64,000 bases of DNA from Protopterus annectens (Eukaryota > Chordata > Ceratodontiformes > Protopteridae), in contig NC_056743.1 of the NCBI RefSeq assembly GCF_019279795.1, positions 928,100,081-928,164,080 on the forward strand. Direction: 5' to 3'. Below the pieces are notes generated by a model. The model had not been told where the DNA came from, did no database searches, and worked only from the letters and a program-made list of their open reading frames with translations. Shown here piece by piece: positions 33,702-44,014 of this stretch. A program made the translations under genes and the position numbers. Each line of letters opens with the position of its first letter. Positions within the stretch are counted from its first letter, which is position 1.

Positions 33702-34106
33702 CTCTACCAACTTGTCCCCAGCAGCTCAATACAATCCACAGACTCCACAGAGTACACGAAAATTAGCCCTGGTTGTCTAGCAGGCAGGCAGCAAAACAAA
33801 TCCTCAGACTTGACACTCTTGATCCTCCTAGAACCACCAAAGCAATGGTTATATCTCTGAAGTCCCTTCAGCTACTTCTTCTGGCACTCAAGTCCTGACC
33901 CCCGATGTCTTCAATCCCCAGCCGCGCTTATTCCTTATTCCCCGTCTTCTGCTGTTGTTGGAAGATCACTGCTTCCTGGAAGCCTTTTTCAAGCCATTAT
34001 TTTGGCGCAAAAAGGCTTCCCGGAACGTGATTGGCCTATGCATTGGTTTGTGTGCCACAATGCCGATTGGCAGTAATTACAATACACAAACCAATCAGAA
34101 TGCATG
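33702..34106 (-). promoter_or_regulatory. Candidate promoter and untranslated first exon, minus strand
   Basis: Within 33990-34106 there are four CCAAT/ATTGG boxes (near 34029, 34041, 34065 and 34094) and an E2F-like palindrome ttttggcgcaaaa (34000-34012), a common cell-cycle promoter layout. Reading leftward, about 260 bases without ATG end at a perfect splice donor, gtagag|gtaagt, with the last exon base at 33702. Two inverted repeats overlap the boxes (ggaagcctttt/aaaaggcttcc and atgcattggtttgtgt/acacaaacc). It could be a host promoter, a transposon promoter or chance; it lies inside the insertion in PLE 1. Confidence 0.3.
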
Positions 34107-34107
34107 T

Positions 34108-34210
34108 AGTGGAGCTACTGCTGTTCAATGCGGAACAGTGGCTTTGCTCGTCATTAAATGTGGAGCGTTCCACATAATTTGGAGCACTTGGATGCTCAGA
34201 CCTCATTATA
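34108..34210. repeat. Dispersed repeat, copy 1 of a pair
   Basis: Matches 35384-35479 closely, sharing gctactgctgttcaatg(c/g)gg, then aatg(t/c)ggagcgttcc(a/g)ca and ggagcacttgg(a/c)tgctca. Copy 2 ends exactly at the 9-base duplication in PLE 1, so it may be a transposon terminus. Copy 1 is followed by a SINE. Confidence 0.6.
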
Positions 34211-34236
34211 AGGAACGTACCTCATATGGAGTCTTA

Positions 34237-34464
34237 CTTGTGCGGTGGTGCTGCTGCGGTAGCGTTGTCGCCTTACAGTAAGACGTTGTCCTGTTCAATT
34301 CTCAGCTAGAGCATCTTCTGTGTGGAAACATGCGTGAATGGGCGTACCTTCATTGAAGGTTGTGCGTCAGGGCCGGCAATTTGGCACGTAAAAATCTACT
34401 GCCAATCATTAGCAGACCGGAGTTCCGCTGTGGCGACCCCTAACCGAGAAAAGCAGACAAAACA
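34237..34464 (+). mobile_element. tRNA-derived SINE with 18-bp target-site duplication (copy 2)
   Basis: Same family as the copy at 33034. It is flanked by acctcatatggagtctta (34219-34236) and acctcatttggagtctta (34465-34482), one mismatch in 18. The same 3' end (ttccgctgtggcgacccc) is present. The duplication mismatch suggests it is slightly older than copy 1. Confidence 0.9.
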
Positions 34465-35383
34465 ACCTCATTTGGAGTCTTAAAAAGTTCATGTTCCTTG
34501 AAATTTCACCTTGGGGGTCTGTCTCACATTCAGTGTTAGGAATCTTTTAACTGATACCTATAGTAACTACAAAAAATCGTATTTATTCATTAAAATATTT
34601 TTTTCATAAGCAAAACCAGCATATTTTAACCATCCTATGACCTTCCTTGTTGATGTTGTTAGTATGTGTTCCACATTTTGCCCATTTGCTCCACATTATG
34701 AGGGCTAGTGTTCCTCATTTTGGAGATATAAGGTTGAGAGCTATGCTTAGGAAAATGACTGACAAGCATTCCCTTGAAATTGGAAAGTAAGGTACAGGCA
34801 AAAATTTGAATACAGCTCTTTAAAATGAGACAGATTAGTTAAAACATACTATCACATTACGTAGTTCAGGAACTAGTTATTACCTATGTGGCAAAATATC
34901 GTGCTATAATATTTAACCGTTAAAACTTTAAAAACTTGCATCAAAATGTTTTTTTGTAAAACTCTATATAATTAATAGGTCGAGACACAGATGCACTCGT
35001 AAGCTTGCACCACACATACAATTACATTTTGCTAGAAAGTTATAATTTGATGAGTTGGGTATGTCGTAGGCTTTTATTAAAACTGCACTCACAAATCCAA
35101 CGTACACGGTTTCTAAGTCAAAAGTAAGGCCAACCTAAATTTCACAATTGCTGGTTACCCTGCCCATTAACCCTGTTCCAGACGGATGTGTCTCTGAAAA
35201 GTTGAACTTGAACCTAAAGGCTGTATGTTTTGTAAGGACGTGTTTAAAACAACAAGTAGTCAACACCATCATCTTGGAATTATGCCTCACCTGATAAACT
35301 ACACAGCTCTTCATTTACTCAGACAGAAATGCAGAGTGTGTGAAGGAGTGATTTAATTTTCTTCCTCTGTTAGAAAGAGACAG

Positions 35384-35479
35384 AGCGGAGCCACTGCTGT
35401 TCAATGGGGAACAGCGGAACAGTGGCTTCACTCGGTAAATGCGGAGCGTTCCGCATAATCCGGAGCACTTGGCTGCTCA
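35384..35479. repeat. Dispersed repeat, copy 2; right end of insertion in PLE 1
   Basis: Parallels 34108-34210. Its last base abuts gttcagcat (35480-35488), where PLE 1 coding sequence resumes. It is therefore the right edge of the DNA inserted in PLE 1. Confidence 0.6.
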
Positions 35480-35735
35480 GTTCAGCATGGTTCAGATGTT
35501 TTTTCTTCAGTATTTTAGCCAAACCTCATATGTAGAGAGGGAGAGATTTTGCCAGAAAGTTAATTGAATTAGAGAGTAGGATGATTCTCAACTAGAGGAC
35601 CTTATGTGCTAGGGGTTTAAATTTGAAGGTCAATTTATACTTTTAACATTTCCATCATATTTAGTAAGTTAATTTACTTTTTTTAAATGTAGTTCTCTTT
35701 CAATAAACGGGGTATTTAAAATATGTATTATAAAG
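35480..35735 (+). pseudogene. Resumed 3' end of PLE 1 (GIY-YIG end and 3' UTR)
   Basis: Parallels the pseudo-LTR at 27960-28210 base for base with scattered changes, including tcagtattttagccaaacct and ttctctttcaataaac. It encodes the remains of the RKL(T/I)E(I/L)...LKYRTLCPRGLN tail. It is cut at 35735 by the left terminus of DIRS copy 3. Confidence 0.78.
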
Positions 35736-35736
35736 A

Positions 35737-36150
35737 AGTTATGTAGTCACCTAAGTGTTCCATCTGTGCTGTCCATTTTCATTCTTTCTCAATCTGTGGG
35801 TTCGGATCTGATATCGCGGATATGACTAGGCCATTACAATAGCTCATGGTAACCAAAAAACTCTAGAGCTTCTCCCTTACCCATAATGCACCCTTCCTAA
35901 GTACCTCAGATCTTGTTTGCTAACAGAAGTAAAAGAAAATATCAGAAGCATCCAGACAGACTACATCTGGAGCTCAGTACAAGGTAAGTAGCCACCTAAG
36001 ACTACTCGCTCATTTATGAGTTCAAAAGTAGAGGGCTGGTGGGTGGGGAGTTGAGGAAGACTGAAAATGGGCAACACAGATTGAACATTATGGTGAGTGC
36101 ATAACTTCTTTATCTGATGTTGTAAATTTTCATTCTATCCTCAACCTATG
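35737..36150. repeat. Left terminal repeat and internal complementary region, DIRS copy 3
   Basis: Terminal repeat 35737 to about 35970, with the family block cccataatgcaccc. Internal complementary region about 36048-36150: complement of the left end (ggacagcacagatgg type) followed by atctgatgttgtaaattttc, the complement of the lost right end. The junction cataacttctttatctgatg equals that of copy 2. Confidence 0.82.
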
Positions 36151-36187
36151 GGACAGAGTCCCCAGCTACCTTAGATCATGGGTGGAC

Positions 36188-37165
36188 TCAAGGAAGGATG
36201 TTCCTCAGCACCACTAAACCGAATGATACTCCACCTCTGGAGACCAGATCCAATTTGTAACGAGTAACAAATGTGTTAGAAGTAGCCCAAATTGCTGCTG
36301 CACAAATGCCATCCATAGAAGCTCTATTCTGGAAAAGAGATGAAGTTGCTATTGCTCTAGTAGAATGGGCTGGCAATGATTTTAGCAATGCCACGGCCAA
36401 ATGATCATAAAAGAAAGTAACACAACTGGTATGCCATCTGGACAAGGTTACTCTGATGACTGGTTTAAATAATTTAACATCTGAGAAGGAAATTAATAGC
36501 TGGTCAAATTTTCTGAAATCTTTGATTCTATGAAGGTAAAAACGCAATTGTCTGTGAATATCTAATAAATCTATTAAGTATTCACCTTTGTTCTCAAATT
36601 TTGTAAAAAAAATACTGGTAAATTGACTAACTGATGTCTCTTTTACCTAAGGTAAAAAGGATGGATTAGTACAGAGAGATACCCTGTCTTTGTGAAAAAT
36701 CAAATTTGGTGGTTTGGAAGATAAGGCTTGAAATTCCAAAATTCTTCTTGCAGAAGTTATGGCTACAAAGAAGATAGTCTTCCAAGAAAGGAATCTGAAA
36801 TTGCACTTAGCTGCTGGTTCAAAAGGTGGGGGGGGGGTGTATAATGGCCTGCAGCACCAAATTTAGGTCCCAAGGGGGAGTAGGGTCTTTATACAGGGGG
36901 CTTTAAAAGGAGAGTTCCTCGCAAAAATGCTACCTTGGAAATCAATTTGAAATTTGGACACAGCTGCTTTGATGGTCGAAGAACACGACCCTTCATTGAA
37001 AAGATGAGCTAAAAATCCAAGAATATTGTGAATCACAGCAGAGAAGGGATCAGTGTTATTTTGTAATGCCCAGTGAGCAAATATTTTCCATATACTGGAA
37101 TATAGCTTATGTGTAAATGGTTCATGAGCAGACAGGAGTATGTGTTGGACTGGAGAGGAGAGCAT
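36188..37165 (-). pseudogene. Tyrosine recombinase of DIRS copy 3, broken
   Basis: C-terminal frame 36188-36547: SLPAHSTRAIATS holds the HxxR motif and TRYKLDLVSRGG the nucleophile tyrosine. The frame 36863-37165 holds the N-terminal helix region (HKLYSSIWKIFAHWA). The middle part, with the first catalytic Arg, is scattered among frames at 36550-36860, where a run of nine G (near 36830) has probably shifted the frame. The conserved residues can be recognised, but no single open frame exists. Confidence 0.8.
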
Positions 37166-37846
37166 AGGTTGTCTGGCTTATAATGGAATTGGAGAAGCCA
37201 GGCTGTCAGCCTGAGATTGGGTATGTCTGGGTGAATCATGCTCATCAGGTGAGACAGGAGGTCTGGAGTTGGATCCAAAATCCTCGATTGGCTAAATAAG
37301 GGAGGCCAGAGGAATGTGATCCAAATCTGTCGAGGCCTATATGGTGCAAAAACAATTACTCTGCCCTTCAACCTGTCCACATTCTGTAGAAATTTCAGTA
37401 TCAATGGAGTTGGGGGAAAAGGAATAAAGGAGACCAGGGGGCCAACTGTGAAGAACAGCATCCCTCAGTGACTCCCCACTTAGGGGGATCAGGGTGAAGT
37501 AGTTGCTGCACTTGCTTAGGGAAGAGGCGAAAAGATCGCAAGGCTGACCACATCGATAGAATATCCTTTCCATCACATTCTGATTGAAGGACCATTCATG
37601 GGGTCAAAGAATGCACCTGCTCAGCTTGTCTACTATCACACCGGACTTCTCTGAAATATGCGTTGCTATGAGAAAGTGGTTGGATGAGATTGCCCACTGC
37701 CACACTCTGAGAGCCTCTCGACACAAGGGGTAGGATCTGGTTCCTCCTTGTTTGTTGATATTCCAGACTATTGACATGTCTGACTGAACTGCAATCGTGG
37801 GAAGAGCATCTTGGAAAGCCTGCAACACTAAAAGCACTGCTCTCAT
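37033..37846 (-). pseudogene. RNase H end and methyltransferase-like domain of DIRS copy 3
   Basis: The frame 37604-37846 has the RNase H core (IAVQSDMSIVWNINKQGGT and the end VIVDKLSRCIL). The frame 37033-37461 has the methyltransferase-like segment FAPYRPRQIWITFLWPPL. Between them lies WSALRSFRLF, a shifted reading of the WG.P.DLFAS motif. Order and spacing equal copy 2. Confidence 0.75.
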
Positions 37847-37848
37847 CT

Positions 37849-38780
37849 CTAGAACGTTGATAGGCAGGTTGGCCTCTCTGGGCGACTAAGTGCTTTGGAC
37901 TGTTTTACCCAGAAAATGCCCCCCCCCCCAAGCTGGGAAGCATCCGTGGTCACTGTGGCCTTGGGCTGGGGCTGATCAAACAGGCGGCCTTGTAGTATCT
38001 GACTGAATCTACCATTTGAGACCTTTTTGCAAATATTGGTGATCTTCATTTGGATCAGCATTGTTTGCTGAAGGATAGACCATTGTGCTGATAACAGCCA
38101 TTGCAGAATTCTCATATGAAATCTGGCCAGCAGAAGTCGGGTTATTGCTGCCGCCATGGATCCTAAAGTCTGAAGAACCAGCCAAGCTGAAATTTTGTTT
38201 CTGCATATCATTCTTGTGACTTGCAACCTGATTGTCTCCACCCTCGAAGGAGGGAGTAAGGCTATTATCTCTTTTATGTTGAAAATTGCTCCTATAAAGT
38301 TTAAACTTTGAGTGGGTTCTAGACAGGATTTCTCATAGTTTATAGTTATCCCTATACATAAACATGTCTGGAGAAAGTTGTCTCTTGCCTTTAACAGCTG
38401 ATGCCTGGTCAAGGTGGAAATGAGCCAGTCATCTAGATACGGAAACACCCGGAATCCATACAGTCTCAAATGAGCTGCCATTGCTACCATGCACATGGTA
38501 GACACCCTGGGGGCTGTGATGAGACCAAAGGGCCGTACTCTAAACTGACAGTGACTGGCTCCCAATCATATGTGTAAGAACCTCCTGGATCATTTGTTCA
38601 TTTGTTGAACACATCCAATCGTCCTTTTCCAGAAACGGAAGACTGGACTGAATCATGAACATCTGGAACTTGTTTTACCAAACTGATTTGTTCAAGTTGC
38701 TGAGATCCAAGATTGGTCTCCAGTCCCCTGTTTTCTTTGGCACTAAAAAGAATCTTGAGTATATTCTGGATCCTTTCTCA
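37849..38780 (-). pseudogene. Reverse transcriptase of DIRS copy 3, YLDD intact
   Basis: A 238-codon frame (37849-38565) begins MGASHCQFRVRPFGLITAP and contains FPYLDDWLIS, so both catalytic Asp of YLDD survive. It reaches the RNase H start TVTTDASQLGGGG. The N-terminal RT block (NPILDLSNLN type, about 38690-38760) is in another frame. Compared with copy 2 the RT is better kept, but it is interrupted near 38565-38640. Confidence 0.8.
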
Positions 38781-41250
38781 TCTGATGTGAGATCTTGGAT
38801 GACTTGTTTTTCTAGCAGCTTTTGCACATGAAAAACTGATTGTTCCCTCTGTCTGGGTGGAACATTGGGGATTTTTTTTGCACTGGGGAGGAGGAAGGGA
38901 AAAAAGTATAATATATTCTCTGGAAATGATCCCCTGCACCCAGGTATCAGATGTTACTTCCAGCCAAGCTTTTCCACTGCATGAACAGTCAATCCCCAAT
39001 TGCCTCCAGAGTAAGACAATTGGGCCTCCATTCAGGAGCCCTGGAAGGGCCTGCCAAAGAAAGAATCTCTGGACCATTGGTTCTGTGGGCCTCCTCTGCT
39101 ACGAGGGTGGCGTCTACCACTGGAATTCCCCCTATGCCCCTGGGGAAACTACTGCAATGTGTGCCTTGAAAAGACCCCTGGGATTTTCTGAACCACATTT
39201 CCCACTGCTTCACTGATTCCTGGAGAAGGATCTCTGCAAATAGGGTCTTCCCATCTTTCTCACACCTGGACAATGCATCTCTTACTTTAGGGCTGAATAA
39301 GGATCTACCATCAAAAGGAGCATTGACAAGTGTAGACTTGAAAGGTTTCACAAAGTTACACAAGCACATCCTGGCATGCCTCCTGATGGCAATGCCAGAA
39401 CCTGCTGCTCTACCCATTCCTTTGGCTACATGTGAAATGAGCCTCATAGAAAAGTTAGAAATAGACTGGAGGATGGCCAGTTGGACAGTAACCAAGGCCC
39501 ATCCTTCCTCAGATACAGATCCTGAGAGTGAATCTGAAAGCTCTTTAATCAGATCTCTCTGTAACCTAGTGAGGTGTGCCAGGTAGTTCAGAGATTGTAA
39601 AGAGAAGGTCGCTGAAGCATAAAGCATGCTTTGCATATCTATCCATCATCCGAGACTTCTTGTTTGGGGGATGGCTAGAGGAACTTTCCTCAGCTAGTTC
39701 CTTCTTCATGGCCACCGCCATGACTATGGCATCCACAGGCACACCTTTTGTCCAAAATTGTTTGTCCTCAGGAGCGGTATTTATTTTGTCTGGTCTCTGG
39801 GGAATCGGCTCAATGGTATCAGGGGCCTTCCATATCTGCCGAGAAATCAACTCAATGAGCTCGTCGGTGGACAAAGTCATCCAGGAGGTAGAAGGGCAGG
39901 TACCAAAAGCCTCCAGGTATACTGACTCCTCAGACGAAGGACTGTTGGGCTTCCAATTACCTTGCTGTTTTAGAATTTCCAGGATAGCTCCAAAAGATTC
40001 ATGTTCATCATGACCTTGGGAACCCTTTGCCCTCATTGAAGTCTGTCTTCAGTGATAGATTCCATCCAGCTGGCCATCCTCCAGTCTATTTCTAACTTTT
40101 CTATGAGGCTCATTTCACATGTAGCCAAAGGAATGGGTAGAGCAGCAGGTTCAGGCATTGCCATCAGGAGGCATGCCAGGATGTGCTTGTGTAACTTTGT
40201 GGTGCCTTTCAAGTCTACATTTGTCAATGCTCCTTTTGATGTTAGCTCCTTACACAACTTCTTCTTAGGGACCTCCTCAGTGGGATGCTCTGTGAAGATA
40301 CCAGAAGAGTTGGGAATGCCCTGTTGCAAAGCCTGGGTTTCGGTACTTGCTGTCCCTGTGGAGAAAAAGGATGAGACTCTGTATGTAAAGATGACACTGT
40401 TGGGGGTTGAGGATCCAAAAAAGCAGGGACCATCTGAACGGCTGACGCAGACCTGGCTCTATCCAAAACCTCAAAGGCTGACCTCCCCTGACAAGGACAA
40501 GACTCCGGATCTGAGAGGGCAAGCTTCTGGATACTAGTCCCTCCCTGCTCCAAGGAAAATCCTCCTGAGGCAGATGCCAGAGCCGAGCTCACCCAAGCCG
40601 AAGCCCCTAGTTGCACTGACAGCTCCGAAAACTTCAGAGTTGATACTAACACCTCTAAGCTAACTAGGCAGGTATAGCTCTGAGAGGTCTCTGGCTTTGA
40701 CTGAACTAAAGAACTCAGAGCAAATGACGGATCCGATGATAAAGTTGTCTTCGGAGCCGAAGCAGATGGTGCTGGGCAGCTCAGATCCAAAAACTCTGAA
40801 GCTTTGAAAGAAGTCGGAGGAGGACGTAAAAGAGGTGTAGTCAATGCATGGACTCCTAACCCGTAGGAGCCAAGGAAGCCCCTGGCATACTCTGCATGCA
40901 GAGAATCTTTCTCACCAGTCTCTATATGGCCTCTTTGTTCAAACTCCAAGAAGAATGGGTAGACATCAGAGAGAGAGAGAGACTTAGACACCGAAGGCAC
41001 TCTCAATGGAACCGGGTCTACTGAAGGTGAGTATTAGGTCCTTGGTAAGGCAGGTAGGCTTGAAGTCAAATCAATGGGTGTCTGCATCCAGTGAAGACTT
41101 GGTGTTGTTTGAAGTCTGATCCAAAGAAATGGATGGATCCATACGTTTCTTAGTCTTCACTTTCAGATTGGAGACGGTTATGGGATCCGAAAGCTTTGGT
41201 ACTTTAACTGATGGATTTGACGAAGAAGTCAGAGCCGAAAAAAAGGGGGC
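38778..41250 (-). pseudogene. Gag-like ORF1 of DIRS copy 3, rearranged
   Basis: The frame 38989-39636 holds the C-terminal part (YASATFSLQSLNYLAHL, then KGMGRAAGSGIAIRRHARM). The frame 39566-40036 holds SIEVIPRRPDKI-type and GVPVDAIVMAVAMKK segments. The frame 40242-41006 is the Ser/Pro/Leu-rich middle. At 40065-40240 a 176-base piece of the C-terminal part is inserted in reverse. The N-terminal zinc-type segment is missing, since the element ends near 41275. Confidence 0.75.
39310..40240. repeat. Inverted duplication of 176 bp in gag of DIRS copy 3
   Basis: Arms 39310-39485 and 40065-40240 have equal length (176) and about 95% identity in opposite orientation, separated by 579 bases. The copied segment encodes KGMGRAAGSGIAIRRHARM. 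In copy 2 the corresponding gag region has no such insert, so the right arm is the new copy. It creates a spurious open frame on the plus strand at 40052-40537. Confidence 0.92.
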
Positions 41251-41275
41251 GAGGGGCTCGCTGTGAATGAAAGTA

Positions 41276-41739
41276 CCTTATGCTCTTATCTGGTAATTTT
41301 TAAACAATCAATAATCTGGCTTTGCAGCACTAATATATGTGTGTGTGAATTAAGCTGGAAAACTTTGGATACTGTATGAAATAACTTTAAATATGTGACA
41401 CTGGTCATTATTATTCATTTTTTGACACTGACATCTGGGAAAGATGTAGTCAACAATGTAGCTGTAATTGTTAGGTTTGGGGAATGTCTGTGGATGTTAA
41501 TGTTCATAGTCTGCCAGTGACCAGATGCATTTTCAATGAATGCGAGTTTCAAGGGAAGAGAAGTTTACTGCTGTTCTTGCTAAGTCTGTTTTCAATGTGA
41601 GGTTATTTTTGTTTTGATTTCATTAGCAAAATACCACCAGTGTTTGTGCTATAAAATTAAAAATAAAGATTTTTAAAATCTCTGTAAGTACTGTAAAAGT
41701 AAAGAAGAAAACAGTATGCACATTGGGAGGTTTGATCAG
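41276..41739. other. Unassigned between DIRS copy 3 and L1
   Basis: AT-rich DNA, no domain recognised. It could hold the decayed 5' part of the L1 or the continuation of PLE 1 after DIRS copy 3; I could not match either. Confidence 0.35.
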
Positions 41740-41785
41740 TGTTTATGTTAAATGAGGAGAGACAACCAAGTAATGAGGCACTGGA

Positions 41786-42270
41786 ATGATTAGAGGGGGT
41801 GGGGTGGAATCCATTACTCTGCAAAGCCCCCCATTTGACAATGATCCGGCTCTGCCTAGAAGGAAAAATACAGCAAAAGAGGGTAAACTTCTGAAGAAAT
41901 TTATTAACATATTTGGTATGGAAGATGTAAATTCAGGACAATGCTTACACTTATCAAGGGTATCAGAACTAGTCAGAGATTTGGGATGCATGGCTAGGCT
42001 TAAGAAGGCCCTTGTGGTCATTAGCCTAGTAAACACCTATGAACCTAAGAACCTAAAAGGAACTTGGACAGAATTTACATATTACTCCCCAAGGTACACT
42101 GGGCTGGACTAGTTAGAAATTATATTTTACAGGAATATTTGCATTTATTTCATAGCTTTGATATTTATCCAATAACCACTTCAGATCATGAACCAATAAA
42201 ATCCAAGATAGGGCAATGAAGTAAAAATGACACATACATGCTTTCCCACCTACCTGTTAAAAAGAGATGA
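41786..42270 (+). pseudogene. L1 endonuclease fragment, interrupted
   Basis: The first part reads PALPRRKNTAKEGKLLKKFI and NIFGMEDV, the L1 endonuclease helix before its WR..NP motif. After a 130-base SINE-like insertion the text resumes with GTWTEFTYYSPRYTGLD and, shifted, FDIYPITTSDHEPIKI, the final SDH catalytic motif of AP-type endonucleases. One continuous open frame from 41786 to 42112 passes through the insertion and is chimeric. Confidence 0.72.
41925..42056 (+). repeat. Short dispersed SINE-like repeat, copy b
   Basis: Interrupts the L1 endonuclease. It shares ggctaggctt and attagcctagtaaacaccta with the copies at 8530 and 51015, and ends acctatgaacctaagaacct. The extent is set by the two L1 edges. 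No A or B box is evident. Confidence 0.55.
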
Positions 42271-42359
42271 ACTTAAGGAAAAACTTCTCCTTTGGTTAAG
42301 AATATGTCTGACCCATACATAAAGTTAAAGGAACTAAAAACATTTCAATGCTTGTATCT

Positions 42360-42720
42360 GACTATCCATACCCATAAACAAGAGCTTCCATTTTCTCCAC
42401 TGTCAAGCAGAGCCACAGAAGTGATCCCCGGTGTGTATTTCCTATTTCCCATCCACTCATCAAGATTTTTCTTGAAGAGTGCTAATGAGGAACTTTGCTA
42501 GACATAGATGGGTAGCCTGTTCCAGAGTATGGGAAGTCTCTAGGACAGGAATCTATCCCTCCAGCATGTCCTGTTTATTGTGGTGACAAGGTTTAGGTCC
42601 CTAGTGCGTGTAGCTTGGAGGAATTGGGATTTCTTTAGGTGTTGCAGCTCTGGGTTTGACATAGCTTTATATGTTAGGCAGAGATCACCTCGGAGTAGGC
42701 GATATGCTACACATTAAAGC
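42360..42720 (-). mobile_element. CR1-type LINE E, 3' fragment
   Basis: The minus strand reads LWNRLPIYV, FKKNLDEWMGNRKY and PGITSVALL, the ORF2 C terminus also seen in LINE D (LWNRLPIHMKQS, FKKNLDKWMGDHKF). The upstream part matches the LINE D text at 44200-44330. It is a 5'-truncated relic of the LINE D family. Confidence 0.75.
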
Positions 42721-42729
42721 TTAAAAAAT

Positions 42730-43990
42730 AAATAAAATTAAGTAAAAATAAGGTTATTAGAATGTTATATGATGGACTGCAAGCAAATATTAAAGTGGGA
42801 CAGTTCCTCTGTGATACATTGTGTCTGAATAGAAGAACCAAGCAAGGGTGTTCTCTTTCCCCTTTATTTGCTTTATATTTAGAGCTACTAGGAAAAGAAA
42901 ATAACAGACTCAGATATATAAGGATATAATTTATATGGGAATCAAGAAAAGTTGGCTTTATTTGCAGATGATCTTATTTTGTACCTGATAAATCCAGAAA
43001 AAGGACATCTCAGTGTTGTGTAACATTTTGAGACAGTTTCAAGTCCTTTTTGGTATACAAAATTAATGAAGATAAAACAAAAGCTATAGCCGTAAATTAT
43101 GTACTCTCACATGAACTGGTTCAGCAATACCCATATTTATGGGGACAAGATAAGATGAAGTATCTAGAAGTATGGATCGACATTGTTTCTGCTACGGTAG
43201 CTAAGGATATGTGGGAAGATACTGAACAAAAGATAATACAAAAATTAAGAAAATGGAAACTCTTACTTAGAGACATGGATAGTAAAACACAAGCAATGAA
43301 AATATTTTTAGTCCCTTTAGTCATGTATACAGGTCAGATATACTTTTTATCAATCTAAGGAGAAGTTGTGGACAATAACTATTAAGAATTGAAGGAATTT
43401 ATCTGGGATGGAAGGAAGGCAAGAGTTAAGAAGGATAAATTGATCCTTCCAGTAGATGACGGTGGTTAAGGTTTACCTGATTTGAAGGGGTATTTTACAG
43501 CTACACAGTTAAGGCTCATATACTACACAAGCAGAAGGTAATAACACAAAGTGGAAAGGGAGGATGATGAAGCAAGGTGGACATTTAAGAAATATAGAGA
43601 GAGTGTGATTTTGGATGCAGATCCTTAAGGAGAATAATAACGAACATACAGAATACCATATTCATAAAGTAGCAGAAAGTATTTTAAGAACTAATCCAAT
43701 ACAAGAATGGGGAAAGAAAACTGCCAATAGCGATAACTGCAAGTATGGGTACACAAAACAGGCAAGATCAGGCTGGAATTTACTGGAGAAATCTGGCAAA
43801 GGAACCAATATATTTGCAGCAAATAACTCAAGCAGGGAAAAGTAATAAAGTGGGATAAGGCCAAGAAGACATTTGAAATGCAGGCTAGAGCCTGCCTTCC
43901 TTACCATAAGATGATAGAAGATTACGAGGCTATCGACCCGGATTGCATTTGAAGCCTAAGCATTTCATCCCAATGTAATACCATAGAAAT
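42730..43990 (+). pseudogene. L1 reverse transcriptase, partial
   Basis: The plus strand reads RRTKQGCSLSPLFALYLELL (RT motif QGxPLSPxLF), then VGLFADDLILYLINPEKG with the intact FADD catalytic box, then YKINEDKTKAIAVNY (43050-43358) and MKYLEVWID. The thumb region follows with FIWDGRKARVKKDKLILPVD. These are L1-clade motifs (FADD rather than YADD, LILYL). The frame is broken several times, and the sequence is cut at about 43990 by LINE D. Confidence 0.8.
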
Positions 43991-44014
43991 GTTAGTTAAT
44001 AACCAAGACTGAAT

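Larger units (their letters stand above)
31484..34746. mobile_element. DNA-transposon-like segment with ~90-bp terminal inverted repeats
   Basis: The left end reads catag(g)tctcaacct. The reverse complement of 34655-34746 reads catag(c)tctcaacct, and both continue with a(a)atg(t/a)ggaacac and later caaatgg(t/g)caaaatgtg. Similarity runs over about 90 bases. No transposase frame is seen between them. Length and tctcaa-type ends suggest a hAT-like non-autonomous element, but a target-site duplication is not found at the 34746 end; the 9-base repeat lies instead at 31475 and 35480. Confidence 0.5.
27854..35735 (+). mobile_element. Penelope-like element 1 (plus), with head-to-tail partial copy, interrupted
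   Basis: A partial unit (27854 to about 28580) holds the GIY-YIG end and 3' untranslated region. It is directly followed by a body (about 28580-31483) with N-terminal domain, RT and GIY-YIG start. The body stops inside the GIY-YIG coding region and resumes at 35480-35735. Between lie 3,996 bases of other DNA flanked by a 9-base repeat (gttcagcat, 31475-31483 and 35480-35488). Head-to-tail partial copies (pseudo-LTRs) are the usual form of PLE insertions. Confidence 0.82.
35737..41275 (-). mobile_element. DIRS retrotransposon, copy 3 (right end truncated)
   Basis: Same family as copy 2: the left terminus (taaagaagttatgtagtcac) and the circle junction in the internal complementary region are almost identical. 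Minus-strand order is gag, RT, RNase H, methyltransferase-like domain, YR. No right terminal repeat is found after about 41275. It is inserted in the 3' untranslated region of PLE 1. It contains an inverted duplication of a gag segment (39310-39485 and 40065-40240). Confidence 0.88.

Noticed and set aside
34741..34760. Target-site duplication for the DNA element ending at 34746
   Set aside because: The eight bases after 34746 do not match those before 31484; the matching 9-base repeat lies at 35480 instead.
40052..40537. A 161-codon plus-strand frame with gag-like sequence
   Set aside because: It arises from the inverted 176-base duplication; the element is coded on the minus strand.
41786..42112. 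A 108-codon plus frame that looks like one protein
   Set aside because: It is chimeric: L1 endonuclease, then a SINE-like insertion, then L1 endonuclease again.
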